DNA of 64,000 nucleotides from Stigonema ocellatum SAG 48.90 = DSM 106950 (GCA_016903675.1 JADQBA010000037.1:1-64000), one strand, 5' to 3'; shown: positions 7,660-17,025, counted from the stretch's first letter. A program made the numbers and translations. Notes: a model not told the origin generated them from the letters alone.

Positions 7660-8256
7660 GCAAATCGTGGAGTTAATAGGAAGCGACTCCTAGGACGAAT
7701 AGCCTTGAAAATGCGACAAACGGGAATCGTTGAAAAGGGTTTTGGCTCTACCATGTGGGAGAAATTGCACAACGGTGAAATTGATGCTGGTCGAGCATAT
7801 GCAAGACACATTGTGGAGTTTGCTAAAACTTGGGGATGCTGTGTTATTTCCTTCGAGCATTTAGGCAACCTCAAGCCCAAACGCGGTAAATATTCCCGTC
7901 GTTCAAACCAGAAACGAGCTTACTGGTTAAAATCTAGAGTGTACCAGCTTTCAAGCCGTATTGCCTACCAAGACTACGGCATCCTAACAACAAGGGTCAA
8001 TCCTCGTAATACATCGAGTCTTGACCCTTGGGGTAATCCTGTTTGGCGCAGTAACGAGTTTCCGGTTACCTTGTTTGACTTCCAGTCTTACCAAGCAGGA
8101 GCAAACTTTGTGGGAACAGTTAACGGCTATATTGCTCACTCTGGGTTGAATGCTGCACGCAACATTGGGATAGGCGCGATATTACGGCACAGAACTAATC
8201 TTGTGACGAGGATAGGTACAAAGTACCAGACTAACTCGGCGCAAGAGAAAGCCTAG
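7660..8256 (+). pseudogene. TnpB-like protein remnant (IS605 OrfB-type), 5' truncated
   Basis: About 198 codons are open from 7660, after a stop at 7657-7659, with no proper start; the TTG/ATG at 7705/7711 are internal. The sequence is the C-terminal half of a TnpB-type RNA-guided nuclease: the RuvC-II region FEHLGNLKPKRGKYS and the RuvC-III region HSGLNAARNIG. The N-terminal half with RuvC-I is missing. The usual zinc-finger cysteines are not present, and the RuvC-III aspartate (normally DLNAARNI) is glycine, so the ancestor may already have been nuclease-dead. It is probably non-functional here. Confidence 0.7.
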
Positions 8257-8658
8257 AACAGTAATGTTTTAGGTGTGCAATGAAACTAGAACGGGAATTG
8301 CAGCCTCCCACTTTCATTGTACTAGGCTTGGGTTGACTGCCTAATGGTTCCTACTCCACTACGTTCCAACTGGTTGAGGCTACGTCTCAAAAGCTACTGG
8401 AAGCGACTACAGAGGAGCCGAAAAAGTGAACAAATACGGTGCTTAACTCCGGTTGACTACGGTATTTGGCTACTCAGGTATCATTATATGAGTAATATAG
8501 CAATCCTAAATGATTTACAAACACCTCTCCCAAGTCCCCCAAGTCGTCCCCCTTGTCCCCTTGTCCCCCTTGTCCCCCAAGTCCGGATCTCAAATAGGAT
8601 TCCTATATCTATAATAATTGACTTACTAGGGCTTGGTTTTAACAGCAAAGGTTTAAAG
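8257..8658. other. Spacer between the tnpB remnant and the M50 gene
   Basis: The first part (8257-8495) may contain leftover IS605-type end sequence but shows no clear gene. The second part holds a family 1 element (8496-8608). An upstream in-frame extension of the protease frame starting at 8344 runs through the repeat and is not taken as coding. Confidence 0.5.
8496..8608. repeat. MITE-like element, family 1, with C-rich low-complexity core
   Basis: The ends are TATAGCAATCCTAAATGATT and CAAATAGGATTCCTATA. The core is CCCAAGT/CCCTTGT-type C-rich tandem sequence instead of a palindrome. It ends about 50 bp upstream of the M50 protease start. Confidence 0.75.
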
Positions 8659-10158
8659 ATGTTTACTTCATCATCAGAAACTCCTATTATTGCCACAATT
8701 GTGCTGGTCGCTTTCGGAATCTTAGGTTGGGGCTTTTATCGTGCCAGACCTTTTGGCAAACTGGGAATCCTAGCCTGGTTACAGTCAGTGGTATTGATGA
8801 CTCCCTGGCTAATATTTTTTGGCTTATTTGCAGCAGGGATTTACATCAACATAGTGAGTATCCTCTTCTTGTTGGTGGCTTCTGCTGGGTTGTATATCCT
8901 TCTTGGAAGACAATTGCGGAACCTAGGGCAAGATGTCATACTCAGACAGCGGGCAACCCAAAGGCTTGCTGCTGAAACCTCACATCAAGCAAATCCCAAA
9001 GAAAATGCTCACATTCCAGAAGGAAACACACCGATTCAACCTGAGGTACTACCCATTCCTGAAGAGGACTTGATCGCCATCAAAGGTATTTTCGGCATTG
9101 ATACGTTTTTTGCTACAGAAACAATTGCCTACCAAGAAGGAGCCATTTTCAAAGGCAATCTGCGAGGAGAACCTGAGGCAATTCACCATCGCCTAACGGT
9201 GACTTTACAGGAGCGACTGGGTAACAAGTATCATTTATTTTTAGTGGAAAATACGGATGGTAGACCCGTAATCATTGTCTTGCCTAGTCGTAATGACTCA
9301 CGTCTAATGACACTAGGTCAAAAAATCTTTGCAGTTATCCTGCTGGTGGCGACTATGGCTACCAGTCTGGAAGCTGTGGGGGTACTGTTGCATTTTGATT
9401 TCTTTACCAACCCAGAACGGTTCCAAGAAGCTTTACCCATGAGTGTTGGTATCTACGCGGTTTTGGTAGCTCACGAAATCGGTCATTGGTTGGTTGCTCG
9501 TCGTCACCAAGTCCGCCTCAGTTTGCCGTTCTTTCTCCCCGCCGTGCAAATTGGCTCCTTTGGTGCAATTACCCGCTTTGAGTCTGTTTTGCCTAACCGT
9601 AAGGTATTATTTGATATCTCTTTAGCAGGACCAGCAGCAGGGGGGATTGTTTCAATGTTAATGCTGGTGACTGGGTTGCTACTTTCCCACCAGGGCAGTT
9701 TTTTTCAATTGCCGAATGATTTTTTCCAAGGCTCGATTTTGGTGGGAACTTTGGCGCGGGTTGTTCTAGGTTCGGCTTTACACTCTTCCTTGGTAGACGT
9801 GCATCCGCTGGTGATCATCGGTTGGCTAGGGTTGGTGATCACTGCTTTAAACTTAATGCCAGCAGGACAACTAGATGGAGGTCGCATTGTCCAGGCAATT
9901 TATGGACGCAAAACAGCAGGACGGACAACGTTAGCAACTTTAATTGTGCTGGGGTTAGTATCTCTGGGTAATCCCCTGGCTATGTACTGGGCGGTGGTGA
10001 TTCTATTTTTACAACGGGATCTAGAACGCCCTTGCTTAAATGAAATCAGCGAACCCGATGATGCACGCGCCGCTTTAGGTCTTTTAGCTTTGTTTTTAAT
10101 GATTGTCACTCTCCTACCACTGACTCCTGGTTTGGCTGGGCGTTTGGGAATTGGGTAA
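8659..10158 (+). CDS. Site-2 protease-type zinc metalloprotease (M50, EGY-like)
   Basis: This 499-residue polytopic membrane protein has the zinc motif HEIGH at residues 272-276 (AHEIGHWLVARRH) and the second metal-ligand region LNLMPAGQLDGGRI with D406. The N-terminal third has two or three helices and a soluble segment (about 100-215). This layout resembles cyanobacterial and chloroplast EGY1-type intramembrane proteases, which cleave membrane-anchored substrates. I chose the ATG at 8659 (MFTSSSETP); the longer frame from 8344 crosses a repeat. The last 53 nt overlap the convergent GHL10 gene. The substrate is unknown. Confidence 0.88.
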   Translation: MFTSSSETPIIATIVLVAFGILGWGFYRARPFGKLGILAWLQSVVLMTPWLIFFGLFAAGIYINIVSILFLLVASAGLYILLGRQLRNLGQDVILRQRATQRLAAETSHQANPKENAHIPEGNTPIQPEVLPIPEEDLIAIKGIFGIDTFFATETIAYQEGAIFKGNLRGEPEAIHHRLTVTLQERLGNKYHLFLVENTDGRPVIIVLPSRNDSRLMTLGQKIFAVILLVATMATSLEAVGVLLHFDFFTNPERFQEALPMSVGIYAVLVAHEIGHWLVARRHQVRLSLPFFLPAVQIGSFGAITRFESVLPNRKVLFDISLAGPAAGGIVSMLMLVTGLLLSHQGSFFQLPNDFFQGSILVGTLARVVLGSALHSSLVDVHPLVIIGWLGLVITALNLMPAGQLDGGRIVQAIYGRKTAGRTTLATLIVLGLVSLGNPLAMYWAVVILFLQRDLERPCLNEISEPDDARAALGLLALFLMIVTLLPLTPGLAGRLGIG

Positions 10159-11371
10159 AGAGGTGGTGGAAGCCCGACTGGCGTTGTTGTGGGGTTTGTT
10201 TGGTCATATTCCAAAGAGTTTCGTAGAAAAAGAAGGAGACGCCGGCAAAGTTGCGATCGCGTACTTTTTGTACTTGTGTCTGAATTTGTTCCATAGGTAC
10301 AAATTTATCTTTCAACCCAGCCATAATGCCGATACTCACTGGAATATGACTCTGTGCTGCTTTCACTTCTGGGTACTCTAATTCACTGATAAATACCCTC
10401 AAATCATCCCGATACACCTGCAAAACCAGTTCCTCAATGAGTCCCATCCGTTCCCACTTCTCCCAGTCCGCTAAAAAGAAGGGGTAGGAGAAGCGTTGGG
10501 GATTAGGAGCAATGGAAACTAGGCAGCTTTTTTTACTGACTTTGATGGCTTTAAACACCCGCTTCATAAAGCGGGTGATTTTGTCTGCTCTCCACTTTAC
10601 CCATTCCGGGTCTTGAGGATTTTGCGGAGGGGCTTGACCAAAATGTTCTTTTTTGTACAATGTAACTGTGTAAGTATCGTACCCTAATTCAGCAGGTAAG
10701 CCAAAATGGTCGTCAAATTGAACACCATCAATTTTATAGTTTCTAACTATTTCAACGATTAAATCTTGGATAAATTGTTGTACATCTGGACGAAAGGGGT
10801 TCAGCCATACCCGATCGTGTATACCTTCTTTGACAATCCGGGTTCCGTCGCGGCGACTAGTAAGCCATTGCGGATGATGTTTGGCAAGTTCTGAGGACTC
10901 TGGTGCCATGAAGCCAAATTCAAACCAGGGAATGACTTTTAAGCCTTTTTGATGTCCAAAATGCACAATTTCTTTGAGCAGATTTCGCCCTTGGAGTCCT
11001 GGCGTTGGATCAAGGGCTTGCCCAATGACTTTTTGTGCAACTATGCTGGGATATAGTGTATAACCCCAATTCCAAACTGTAGGATATACGGTGTTAAAGT
11101 TCAAATCTTTGAGGCGTTGCAAAGCGTTCTTCAGGCGATCGCTCTCAAATAAGACATCGCTATCAATATTAGTTAACCACACCCCCCGCAACTCAGAACT
11201 TTGCGGACGGGGAACCAGATGAGTATTTTTACCATATAAAGGAAACCATAGCGTCACCGTAACTACCATACTCAAGGCAACCAACAGAGCAAAGAACACC
11301 TGCTTTTGATGATTTCGTGTATTATGCAAATGGAAAGCACACCACTTAACAAATTTCATCATCTTCATCAA
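10106..11371 (-). CDS. Glycosyl hydrolase-like 10 (GHL10) family protein
   Basis: The 421-residue protein has an N-terminal membrane anchor or signal (VFFALLVALSMVVTVTLWF, about 25-43), then the GHL10 domain starting at ELRGVWLTNIDSDVLFES. Conserved stretches include NFNTVYPTVWNWGYTLYPS, KVIPWFEFGFM and DGVQFDDHFGLP. Family members are predicted TIM-barrel glycosidases; the substrate is unknown. It is likely exported and membrane-tethered, with a cell-wall or exopolysaccharide role as inference. Its 3' end overlaps the convergent protease gene by 53 bp. The start MMKMMKF at 11371 fits the signal segment. Confidence 0.87.
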   Translation of the reverse strand: MMKMMKFVKWCAFHLHNTRNHQKQVFFALLVALSMVVTVTLWFPLYGKNTHLVPRPQSSELRGVWLTNIDSDVLFESDRLKNALQRLKDLNFNTVYPTVWNWGYTLYPSIVAQKVIGQALDPTPGLQGRNLLKEIVHFGHQKGLKVIPWFEFGFMAPESSELAKHHPQWLTSRRDGTRIVKEGIHDRVWLNPFRPDVQQFIQDLIVEIVRNYKIDGVQFDDHFGLPAELGYDTYTVTLYKKEHFGQAPPQNPQDPEWVKWRADKITRFMKRVFKAIKVSKKSCLVSIAPNPQRFSYPFFLADWEKWERMGLIEELVLQVYRDDLRVFISELEYPEVKAAQSHIPVSIGIMAGLKDKFVPMEQIQTQVQKVRDRNFAGVSFFFYETLWNMTKQTPQQRQSGFHHLFTQFPNAQPNQESVVGE

Positions 11372-11506
11372 AAAATTATGAACAACCGCTCAACAATTCG
11401 TAATTCGTAATTCATGTTAAAACTACAGTTTCTCTATAGAAATGTGGTTGTACTTACGAGGAAGTTGTAATATAATTCATCACTAAGTGATTATTTATCA
11501 GGATAA

Positions 11507-12109
11507 ATGAGCAAGCAAGCAGGACACATACACCATATCTGGATACAATCCCATCATACTGCCGACGGAGATTTGGGACTGCAACAGGTGCAAAAAAAAG
11601 AGCCGATGTTTTACTATTTTGCTTACGGCTCTTGTATGTGTCCAGTAGATTTGAAGCGATCGCTCGGTGAGAACACCCATCCTTATATCATTGGGACTGG
11701 AACCCTCAAAGATTATCGACTGGGATTTTATCGCTTGTCCCCCCTGCGGAATTGTGGCGTTTTGGATGTAGTGAAAGACCCCAAATCCAATGTGAAAGGA
11801 GTACTCTATCACTTACCGTGGCGACTGAGCGAACAGCTAGATAAACGCGAAGATGTTCCACACGGCGGCTATCGCCACGAATTTGTAGATATTCACTGCC
11901 AAGGAAAAGTTTACAACAACGTTCGCACCTACATAGTAGTGGACAAGCTCTCAGAAGAAGCCGCACCAAACGACTGGTACTTTAATATCGTTCTGCGGGG
12001 TGCAGTTACCTGTGGATTACCAGAAGAATATTGCTGGAGTTTGTTTAACCATATGTATAAATTACAACAACGCAATCTCAAAAATTCCCAAGTAGGCGCT
12101 GCTGACTAA
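11507..12109 (+). CDS. Gamma-glutamylcyclotransferase-like protein
   Basis: The protein carries the AIG2/GGCT fold signature FAYGSCMCPVDL near its start, then GVLYHLPWRLSEQLDKRED, where the acidic residue after the LD pair is the usual catalytic position, and GGYRHEFVDI. Such enzymes cyclise gamma-glutamyl compounds to 5-oxoproline, but many homologues have unknown substrates. The 200-residue frame starts at 11507; the family core begins at M34 (ATG at 11606), which may be the true start and would give 167 residues. It appears monocistronic. Confidence 0.8.
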   Translation: MSKQAGHIHHIWIQSHHTADGDLGLQQVQKKEPMFYYFAYGSCMCPVDLKRSLGENTHPYIIGTGTLKDYRLGFYRLSPLRNCGVLDVVKDPKSNVKGVLYHLPWRLSEQLDKREDVPHGGYRHEFVDIHCQGKVYNNVRTYIVVDKLSEEAAPNDWYFNIVLRGAVTCGLPEEYCWSLFNHMYKLQQRNLKNSQVGAAD

Positions 12110-12186
12110 TTTTCAAGATTAAGCTTGTCAAAGGTGAAAAACTATGACTGATATTTGGATCTGAAACTTTGAACTACTAAGACCAA

Positions 12187-12240
12187 GGAGGAGGGGGGGA
12201 GGGGGGGAGGGGGGGAGGGGGAGAGAGGGGGAGAGGGGGA
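12187..12240. repeat. Purine-rich low-complexity tract
   Basis: GGAGGGGG-type units run on the plus strand in the convergent spacer between the GGCT-like gene and the Wzc-like gene, with a short C-rich counterpart near 12300-12325. There is no coding potential. Confidence 0.7.
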
Positions 12241-12325
12241 AAGACAGTGTTTTTTTCATTCATAACGGGTGGCGCGCCGCCCGTGGGGCGCTCCTAACTC
12301 CCCCCCTCCCCCCCTCCTCCTCCCT

Positions 12326-14512
12326 CTAATTTCTCCTCAATCCAGCTGGCAATTCTTCTTCCTCAGGTGGAGACGGTGGTGACGGTCTAACGGACGGACG
12401 CTGAGGAACGGTGATATCAGTACAATTGATAATGGCACCTAAAAGTCCTAGTTCAGATTCAACTAATTGATCGATAGCTTCACCGAGCAAGTTTTCTTGT
12501 GTATAGTTTGGTCTGGTCACCAACACCATGCCATCGCTGTAGGGTTGGATTAACAAAGGATCATTAGATAATCCCAAAGGACTAGTATCTAAAATTACTA
12601 AATCATAGCGTTCGCGGACATCCTCCATGAGTCGTCGCATTTCACTAGATTCCAAAATAGCAGCCGATTGACGCACAGGGCCTGGGCTGGGAATAATGTA
12701 TAAATTTTCAACATCAGGAACTAAGCGGATGCAATCGCTTAAGCTGGAGTAATAACGCAAAGGCTCGATAGTAGCATCGTTGTCGGGAGTAACTCTCAGA
12801 GAAGAAGAGTGTGAGGGCGATCGCAAATCTGTTTCGATAATCAAAGTTCGTTTTCCAGCACGAGCAGAAGCTATACCTAAGTTATAAGCACTCACTGTCT
12901 TACCCTCAGAACTGCTGACACTGGTAATCAATAACACCTTCAAGTTTTTGCCACTAACACGGCGTAAATTACTGCGAAACTTCTCATAAAACTCTAAATA
13001 GGGAGAATCTAGGGAAACTATCACAGGAGTCCCTTCTTCATCCACACTCTCAACTGGCATAAAAGGTAATTCTCCTAGCAGAGCAACTTCTCGTTGCTTC
13101 AAGCTGTCGCGTATATCCTCTTTAGTTTTGAAGGTACTTTCCAGCGACCCCAATAAAAACACAACTCCAGCACCAACCAACAATCCCAGTAAACCGCCCA
13201 CACCCAATGTAATCGGCACATTCTTAGGACTTTTGGTGTTAGGGAGAATTACTGGTGGTCTGGCAATGCTAAGACTACTGACGGTTTCAGCCTCTGCGGC
13301 TTTTGCATCAGTCAGCTTCACCTGAATTTGGTCAAAGAGATTTTTTTTGAGTACAACCTGCTGTTCTAAGCGCGATCGCTCCAGTTGCTTATTGGGTACC
13401 TGGGAATACTCGTATCGTAATTTTCCCTCTTCTTTCTCCAAATCAAGCAGTTGTTCTTTGAGAGTTTCTTGCTGGGTTTGCAAAGCCACCATCTGGTTTG
13501 CTAGTTGCTGTCGCGCTGGGTCTAAGTTGCTTTGGGAGCGAATACTCGTAGCGGTACCAGGAAGAGGAGCTGTCCCACCCTGACCGCCTACCACTTCCAT
13601 TCCTCGTTGTTGCAACAATTGTTCATAAGCTTCTTTTTGACGCCGCAACTGAATCATCGTGGGATGGTCAGGACGAAGGTCTTTCTTGAGAACCGCCATT
13701 TGAGATTCAACTTGATAAATTTGTGTTCGCAAGCTGCCTATAATGGGATCGGCACTCAAAGCAGAAGAGACGTAAGCTTTCTTAACTGTCAACCCTAACT
13801 TCTGTTGTAAACTGCGAATTTGAGCATCAATTCCAGAAAGTGTTAGTTTTAATTGCCGTTGCTGAAGTTGGCTATTAGTAACCGCGCCAAGCAGACTGCC
13901 ATTCTCAGCTGCCAGTATTGCTGGTCGCTGTACACGATCGTAATGTTCTAGTTTCTGCTCTGCTGCTTCGAGTTCCTGTTTAGCCTGTGGTAAGCGTTCG
14001 TTAATTTTTTGAATAATTGTTTTTAACCGGCGAGTGTTGATATCATTGCTCAACTTGACCATTGCTTGCATCAATTCTTGCAATGTTTCTTGTGCTCGTT
14101 TACGGTCAGTATCTTTATATTTCAGTTCAATAGATGATGTAGATGACTCTGCGCCTCCTGCTGCCTTAGCATCTCCAGCCTTAGGTCTTTCTGGTATCTT
14201 GATTACAAGATTTTCAATAATCTTTTTTGCAGGAATATTTACTTTCGCTGCTGCCGTTTCAAGTATCTGGTCGGATAGCAAAATTTCTTCATTCAGTTCC
14301 TGTCCTTGCTGCTGGATTTGATTACCAGTTAGAGAAAAAGAGACAGTTGGACGAGAATAGGCAAGTGCAGCTGCTGCTATGTAGCTAGGGGAGGGTTCCG
14401 GTTGCACAGCCACCACCGTTGTACCCACTACAACTAAACCAAAACTGGCAAGTCCAATCCACTTGTACTTATCGAGAGCAATGAGATAGCGTTTAACAAT
14501 CGGTGGGGTCAT
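12326..14512 (-). CDS. Wzc-like polysaccharide co-polymerase / P-loop ATPase
   Basis: The 728-residue protein combines an N-terminal Wzz-type chain-length domain with a transmembrane helix at about 28-48, a long coiled-coil middle part, a second transmembrane helix (GVGGLLGLLVGAGVVFLLGS), and a C-terminal BY-kinase/MinD-like ATPase. The P-loop SVSSSEGKT is at about 530-538, with Walker A' LIIETDLR and Walker B LVILDTS. The tail (PPSPPEEEELPAGLRRN) has no tyrosine cluster, so autophosphorylation as in Wzc is doubtful. It likely controls exopolysaccharide polymerisation. The upstream gene (14644-16017) encodes the export partner. Confidence 0.9.
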   Translation of the reverse strand: MTPPIVKRYLIALDKYKWIGLASFGLVVVGTTVVAVQPEPSPSYIAAAALAYSRPTVSFSLTGNQIQQQGQELNEEILLSDQILETAAAKVNIPAKKIIENLVIKIPERPKAGDAKAAGGAESSTSSIELKYKDTDRKRAQETLQELMQAMVKLSNDINTRRLKTIIQKINERLPQAKQELEAAEQKLEHYDRVQRPAILAAENGSLLGAVTNSQLQQRQLKLTLSGIDAQIRSLQQKLGLTVKKAYVSSALSADPIIGSLRTQIYQVESQMAVLKKDLRPDHPTMIQLRRQKEAYEQLLQQRGMEVVGGQGGTAPLPGTATSIRSQSNLDPARQQLANQMVALQTQQETLKEQLLDLEKEEGKLRYEYSQVPNKQLERSRLEQQVVLKKNLFDQIQVKLTDAKAAEAETVSSLSIARPPVILPNTKSPKNVPITLGVGGLLGLLVGAGVVFLLGSLESTFKTKEDIRDSLKQREVALLGELPFMPVESVDEEGTPVIVSLDSPYLEFYEKFRSNLRRVSGKNLKVLLITSVSSSEGKTVSAYNLGIASARAGKRTLIIETDLRSPSHSSSLRVTPDNDATIEPLRYYSSLSDCIRLVPDVENLYIIPSPGPVRQSAAILESSEMRRLMEDVRERYDLVILDTSPLGLSNDPLLIQPYSDGMVLVTRPNYTQENLLGEAIDQLVESELGLLGAIINCTDITVPQRPSVRPSPPSPPEEEELPAGLRRN

Positions 14513-14537
14513 GGCAAAGGTTAATAAAAACTAGTTC

Positions 14538-14581
14538 TTGGGTGTTGGGTGTTGGGTGTTGGGTGTTGGGTGTTGGGTGTT
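14538..14581. repeat. STRR heptanucleotide tandem repeat (TTGGGTG)
   Basis: About six consecutive copies of a 7-nt unit lie between the Wzc-like gene and the export gene. The same unit is repeated at 30431-30478. Confidence 0.9.
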
Positions 14582-14643
14582 ACAAAAAGTTGGTAACTAC
14601 TAACTACTATCGAGTATCCATTTGCTATTTCCCAATTATTTGT

Positions 14644-16017
14644 TTAAAAACCATTGTTCCCATAGGTGCTAAAGAAGTTGAGGAAATTCCGAACATCCGA
14701 GAAGGGTCGGGTAATGGTACTGATAACATTAGTAATTTTAGCGAGCAGGTTGCGACCAACAACGATAACATCATTATCTTGAAGTGGGACATTTTGAGAG
14801 GCATCGCCTGCCAGAGCTTTTTTGCCATTAAGTTTCTGTGCTATGGCTTTACCTCGTTCCGGATCAAAGCGAATCAGACCAATTTCCTTGAGGTTGGCAG
14901 AGTCAAGACTAATTCCTGTCAAAGCATCTACGAAAGTACTGCCATTAGCTAGTGGTATTGTGACAATCCCTCCAGCGGAATAGTTTAATACTCTAATTCT
15001 AATTTGCTGTACAGCTAAAGTTGAGCGAGCGACCAAATTGCGGTCATAGTTATCATCTGTGGCGATTTCACGACGCGGCACAATGACTGAATCACCATCT
15101 TGCAGGCGTAAATTGGGGATTGCGCCGCCATTTTGTAACGGGGTATACAAGTCAATAGTTTGTGAAATCACAGAACCATCAATTAACTTCCGACGCACTT
15201 GTATTTGTCGCAGGTCTGCTATGTTGGTAGAACCCCCTGCTATGAGCAGCGCATCACCGACACGGGCACCAGACGAGTTAACAGAATAAACTCCAGGTCT
15301 AGGTACTTCCCCGCTGATGGTGACTTGAACTGGTCGCGGTGCTGTCAGTGCGACAACTACAACTTCTTGATCTACCAAAATGCTCCTGAGGGACAAGCGA
15401 ATTTTTTCTTTTGCTTCTTCCACAGTCAAGCCCTGTACAGACACAGTTCCCACTTGCGGCACGACAATGTTACCTTCTGGGCTAACTTGAGCCTGAAAAC
15501 TCAACAGTGGACGCTGTAGTGTTAGTGACAAAACCACTATTGGATCAACCACAAAGCGATTTAAGCCGATGCGGATTTTTTCTTGCGCGTCTAGCAAACT
15601 TAAACCTTTGAGCGACACTGTTCCCAGTAGTGGCAGCGTAATATTACCTTCTGGATTAATTTGGGCTTGAAAGCTCAAATCTGGAAAACGCTGAACCGAA
15701 AGGGCAATTCCATCTCCAGGTCCCAAGATGTACCGCCCTTGAGGACGCTGAACCGAAACGCCAATTCCATCTCCAGGTCCCAAGAGATAGCGGCTGAATT
15801 CTGGCAATATCCCTTCGGAACCACTAGGTGTATCAGCACCGGGTGGAGGCGCGGGAGGTTTTGCTGGTGATTGTCCTCGAACAGCAGGTAGTAAGGGGTT
15901 TTGCCTTGGAGATTGTCTTTGGGGTGGTAAAGACTGAGCAACAACAGGTTGGATAGCTGTTGCTATGAAAACGCTGACTTGAAGACCAGCTACACACAAA
16001 GTGCTGAATGCACGCAT
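14644..16017 (-). CDS. Polysaccharide export protein (Wza/SLBB type)
   Basis: The 457-residue protein is exported (signal segment MRAFSTLCVAGLQVSVF...PVVAQ, residues 1-28) and has a proline-rich linker. Its poly-export region has an internal duplication: LGPGDGI at 79-85 and again at 98-104, and two SFQAQ...EGNI blocks at about 115-170 and 173-229. SLBB-type domains follow (VTISGEVPRPGVYSV and DNDVIVVGRN). It should form or cap the outer-membrane exit channel for exopolysaccharide. The ATG at 16017 is preferred because it begins the signal peptide; the frame is open to 16098, 3 nt from the next gene. Confidence 0.88.
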   Translation of the reverse strand: MRAFSTLCVAGLQVSVFIATAIQPVVAQSLPPQRQSPRQNPLLPAVRGQSPAKPPAPPPGADTPSGSEGILPEFSRYLLGPGDGIGVSVQRPQGRYILGPGDGIALSVQRFPDLSFQAQINPEGNITLPLLGTVSLKGLSLLDAQEKIRIGLNRFVVDPIVVLSLTLQRPLLSFQAQVSPEGNIVVPQVGTVSVQGLTVEEAKEKIRLSLRSILVDQEVVVVALTAPRPVQVTISGEVPRPGVYSVNSSGARVGDALLIAGGSTNIADLRQIQVRRKLIDGSVISQTIDLYTPLQNGGAIPNLRLQDGDSVIVPRREIATDDNYDRNLVARSTLAVQQIRIRVLNYSAGGIVTIPLANGSTFVDALTGISLDSANLKEIGLIRFDPERGKAIAQKLNGKKALAGDASQNVPLQDNDVIVVGRNLLAKITNVISTITRPFSDVRNFLNFFSTYGNNGF

Positions 16018-16101
16018 ATGAAAATGGAATGTATGAACATTGGTAAAATGACGCTGAAGTAAAAATTTGCAGCGTCGAGAGCTTATTTTACTCTCCAAAG
16101 T

Positions 16102-16827
16102 TTACAAAACACTAGCCATCAATGCAGCTTGCACTGTTTCACCAAGAGAATGAGCCTCTTGCCAAGTTGTTTCCACCTTGCCGAAAGGCTCCATGGGTAA
16201 CAGAATGCTAACAGCAACCCAAGGAACACGGTTCTTACGCCACTGTGCCAATTGATCTCTGAAGAACCACGGCAAAGGTGATTGATTTCCGCCATTCAAC
16301 CAAGCATACCACTGTAATACAGCAACGGTTTGCTGTTTTGTGGAGGCACGAAAAAACCGAGCTTTTATTTTTGCTTCGGCATTTGACTTTGATGCTTGTG
16401 GCGGTTTGACCGTAAATTCAGCAGAGCGATATTGAGCTACATCCCACTGACCCCAACTATTAATTTCCGTCCATTCCACTTCCGGTTGGTCTTGAGGACC
16501 ATTTTGTGGCTGCAAAAGCAGGATAGCCTGGGTTTTGGCTCCTTGTTTGGTGATTACCTGATATGACCATTTATGTCCGCTAATGACTTCTTCGCGTTGT
16601 TCAATAGTTTGCCAACCAGGGAGAGACAATCCGTTGTGGCGTAACTCTTTCAAATTCTTCAGGTTGATGACAGGTGGCGGCTCCTGCCATTCCCAGTGTC
16701 CTGTTAGGTATCCTGGAAGTGCTCCCATTGTCAACAGTACCAGCAGCAACAAAAGCAGCACTACCTGAGACAACTGGCGTTCCTTGAGAAACTTGGAAAA
16801 GGAAATCATTGGTAAAATATGTAGCAC
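16102..16827 (-). CDS. Cyanoexosortase A system-associated protein
   Basis: The 241-residue protein has one N-terminal membrane helix (LSQVVLLLLLLVLLTMGALPG) and a soluble domain starting with WEWQEPPP and GLSLPGWQTIEQREEV. That resembles the EpsI-like partner proteins encoded beside cyanoexosortases. It sits directly downstream of the exosortase gene and upstream of the export gene, supporting a role in the exosortase/EPS pathway; the biochemical function is unknown. A second start (MISFSKF) 18 nt downstream is also possible. Confidence 0.8.
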   Translation of the reverse strand: MLHILPMISFSKFLKERQLSQVVLLLLLLVLLTMGALPGYLTGHWEWQEPPPVINLKNLKELRHNGLSLPGWQTIEQREEVISGHKWSYQVITKQGAKTQAILLLQPQNGPQDQPEVEWTEINSWGQWDVAQYRSAEFTVKPPQASKSNAEAKIKARFFRASTKQQTVAVLQWYAWLNGGNQSPLPWFFRDQLAQWRKNRVPWVAVSILLPMEPFGKVETTWQEAHSLGETVQAALMASVL

Positions 16828-16894
16828 CTACTCAAAATTGTACGGTAATAATAAAACTACCAGGCGTTGCTGAATCACGCGGATGAACGTCATC

Positions 16895-16924
16895 TGTAGA
16901 GACGCGATTAATCGCGTCTCTACA
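16895..16924. repeat. Palindrome TGTAGAGACGCGATTAATCGCGTCTCTACA (family 3)
   Basis: This is a perfect 30-nt palindrome, followed by two extra partial right halves (GTCGCGTCTCTACAAAAATCG). Related copies lie at 25434-25460 and 55579-55606. It is a dispersed repeat rather than a gene-specific operator. Confidence 0.85.
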
Positions 16925-17025
16925 AAAATCGTGTCGCGTCTCTACAAAAATCGTGTTTGTACAAAAAACCAATTTCATATCCAAATTCAGTCCCCGTGGC
17001 GACCTGTCAATCCCAACCCGTCAAT

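Noticed and set aside
8344..8658. N-terminal extension of the M50 protease frame
   Set aside because: It runs through a MITE-like element and C-rich tandem sequence; the family start matches the ATG at 8659.
16895..16924. Palindrome as an operator of the exosortase cluster
   Set aside because: The same palindrome occurs at unrelated loci (25434, 55579), so it is a dispersed repeat.
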